From contig CAYLZW010000015.1 in the NCBI GenBank assembly GCA_964388085.1, positions 1 through 41,805 of the forward strand: 41,805 nt of DNA, given 5' to 3'. This document shows, one piece after another, positions 41,124 to 41,805 of this stretch. Numbering within the stretch: the first letter of the stretch is position 1; every line of letters starts with the position of its first letter. The stretch is from CAYLZW01 sp964388085. GTDB taxonomy: Bacteria; Myxococcota; UBA727; CAYLZW01. The position numbers and the translations under genes are program-made. The notes beneath the pieces are model-generated. The model searched no databases and was not told the origin of the DNA. It saw only the letters and a program-made list of their open reading frames with translations.

Positions 41124-41805
41124 TCACCACACGGCGTACGCCGAGCCCCACGTGAAGCCGGAGCCGAAGGCCACCATAGCGATCTTCATGCCGGGCTTCA
41201 GACGTCCGTCGGCCTCGGCCTCGGCGAGCAGCGTCGGGATGGTCGCCGCCGTCGTGTTGCCGTAGCGCTGGATGTTCGAGGGCGCCTTCTCCTCGGGGAT
41301 CTTGAGCTGGTCCATGACGAACTGGTTGATGCGTAGATTGGCCTGATGGAAGAAGAACAGGTCAATGTCCTGCACCTCGATCTTGTTCTCCCAGCACATG
41401 CCGACCACGGACGTGATCATCTTCTCGACGGCGTTCTTGAAGACCACCTTTCCGTCCATGTGGGGGAACATGTTCTCGACGGGGATGTGCCCGACGCCGT
41501 TCTCGTCGATGTCGATGTAGGGGCGGCGGCGCGCGTCCCACAACTTGGTCGTGAGCGCGTCGGCGTAGCGGCCGTCGGCGCCGAGGTTCCACCACTTGAT
41601 GCCGCGATCCTCGTCGGTGGCGCTGACGATGACCGCGCCGGCCCCGTCTCCGAACAGACAGGCGATGGTGCGGCCGCGCGTGGTGAAGTCCATGCCCGGG
41701 GAGTGCAGCTCGGCGCCGATGACGAGGATGTTCTTGCACGCGCCGGCTTGCACCATGGAGGTGGCGGTGGCGAGGCCGTACAGAAAGCCTGAGCACTGGT
41801 TCCGC
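41124..41805 (-). CDS. fabH: 3-oxoacyl-ACP synthase III (FabH) or close homologue, partial
   Basis: The gene runs off the right edge; about the last 227 residues are visible. RNQCSGFLYGLATA contains the active-site Cys, FFFHQANLRINQFV the catalytic His, and NIQRYGNTTAATIP the catalytic Asn, so the Cys-His-Asn triad is complete. LFGDGAGAVIV and FGSGFTWGSAYAVW are also typical. FabH starts fatty-acid synthesis by condensing acyl-CoA with malonyl-ACP; related OleA/PKS priming enzymes share the motifs, so the exact role is uncertain. An insert around residues MFPHMDGKVVFKNAVEKM is normal for the family. Missing part: the N-terminus. Confidence 0.9.
   Translation of the reverse strand, partial: RNQCSGFLYGLATATSMVQAGACKNILVIGAELHSPGMDFTTRGRTIACLFGDGAGAVIVSATDEDRGIKWWNLGADGRYADALTTKLWDARRRPYIDIDENGVGHIPVENMFPHMDGKVVFKNAVEKMITSVVGMCWENKIEVQDIDLFFFHQANLRINQFVMDQLKIPEEKAPSNIQRYGNTTAATIPTLLAEAEADGRLKPGMKIAMVAFGSGFTWGSAYAVW

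Overview
The window comes from a high-GC (mostly about 65-70% by eye) bacterial chromosome. It looks like a member of the Myxococcota (former Deltaproteobacteria). The evidence is the combination of Hanks-type Ser/Thr kinases with HRDVSPDN catalytic loops and a PEGA-like tail, a response regulator with a DUF4388-type output domain, many lipoproteins with DGG/DAG-rich linkers and CxxDxDCxxGxxC motifs, and Cys-rich secreted proteins ending in a MYXO-CTERM-like tail (Cys, membrane helix, Arg cluster). Genus cannot be fixed from the sequence alone. There is no CRISPR array, rRNA, convincing tRNA, transposase, integrase or phage module.

Layout. 1-374: 3' end of a probable secA. 451-2522 (minus): a two-gene unit of clearly lower GC, a lipoprotein followed by a secreted gluzincin-like metalloprotease. 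2790-7580 (plus): two paralogous polytopic GT-C-like membrane proteins flanking a DPM1/GtrB-like GT2 enzyme, probably a polyprenyl-phosphate-dependent glycosylation unit. 7662-10978 (plus): a Tat-exported DUF1501 protein overlapping a lipoprotein with two CxxCH haem motifs. 10984-14341 (minus): TPR-type protein, small lipoprotein and Ser/Thr kinase, divergent from a second membrane-anchored kinase (14420-15835).

15869-17898 (plus): lspA, two bacterial-microcompartment vertex proteins (EutN/CcmL family) and a class II aldolase, which resembles a satellite of a PVM-like microcompartment locus. 17899-19058: a four-helix-bundle (S23/IVS-type) gene lying between inverted, multi-block repeats. 19059-21128: PP2C phosphatase, then a divergent GlmU-like left-handed beta-helix protein. 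21098-25311 (minus): polysaccharide deacetylase, undecaprenol/diacylglycerol kinase and three Cys-rich secreted proteins. 25511-26923 (plus): a lipoprotein with about ten CxxC repeats, convergent with a LuxR-type regulator (26875-27693).

27879-32705 (plus): a very large lipoprotein gene broken by two compensating single-base frameshifts. 32718-35950 (minus): lipA, then an unusual fusion of a degenerate APH-like kinase domain with a cytidylate-kinase-like domain, then a small unknown protein. 36151-37811: two exported proteins of unknown function. 37824-39442: a possible tiny membrane protein and a UMF1-type MFS transporter. 39571-40352: a stand-alone pirin C-terminal domain and an NADPH-dependent FMN reductase. 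40363-41805 (minus): response regulator and a partial fabH.

Themes: envelope biogenesis and lipid-linked carbohydrate chemistry (GT-C/GT2/GT-C, deacetylase plus undecaprenol kinase, LspA, many lipoproteins), phospho-signalling (two kinases, PP2C, response regulator, LuxR) and an encapsulated-metabolism satellite. Many adjacent genes overlap by 4-8 bases (ATGA, GTGA, TGATG), which implies translational coupling. The least explained items are the APH-CMK fusion, the inverted-repeat-flanked four-helix-bundle gene and the BMC-P/aldolase unit with an altered zinc ligand.
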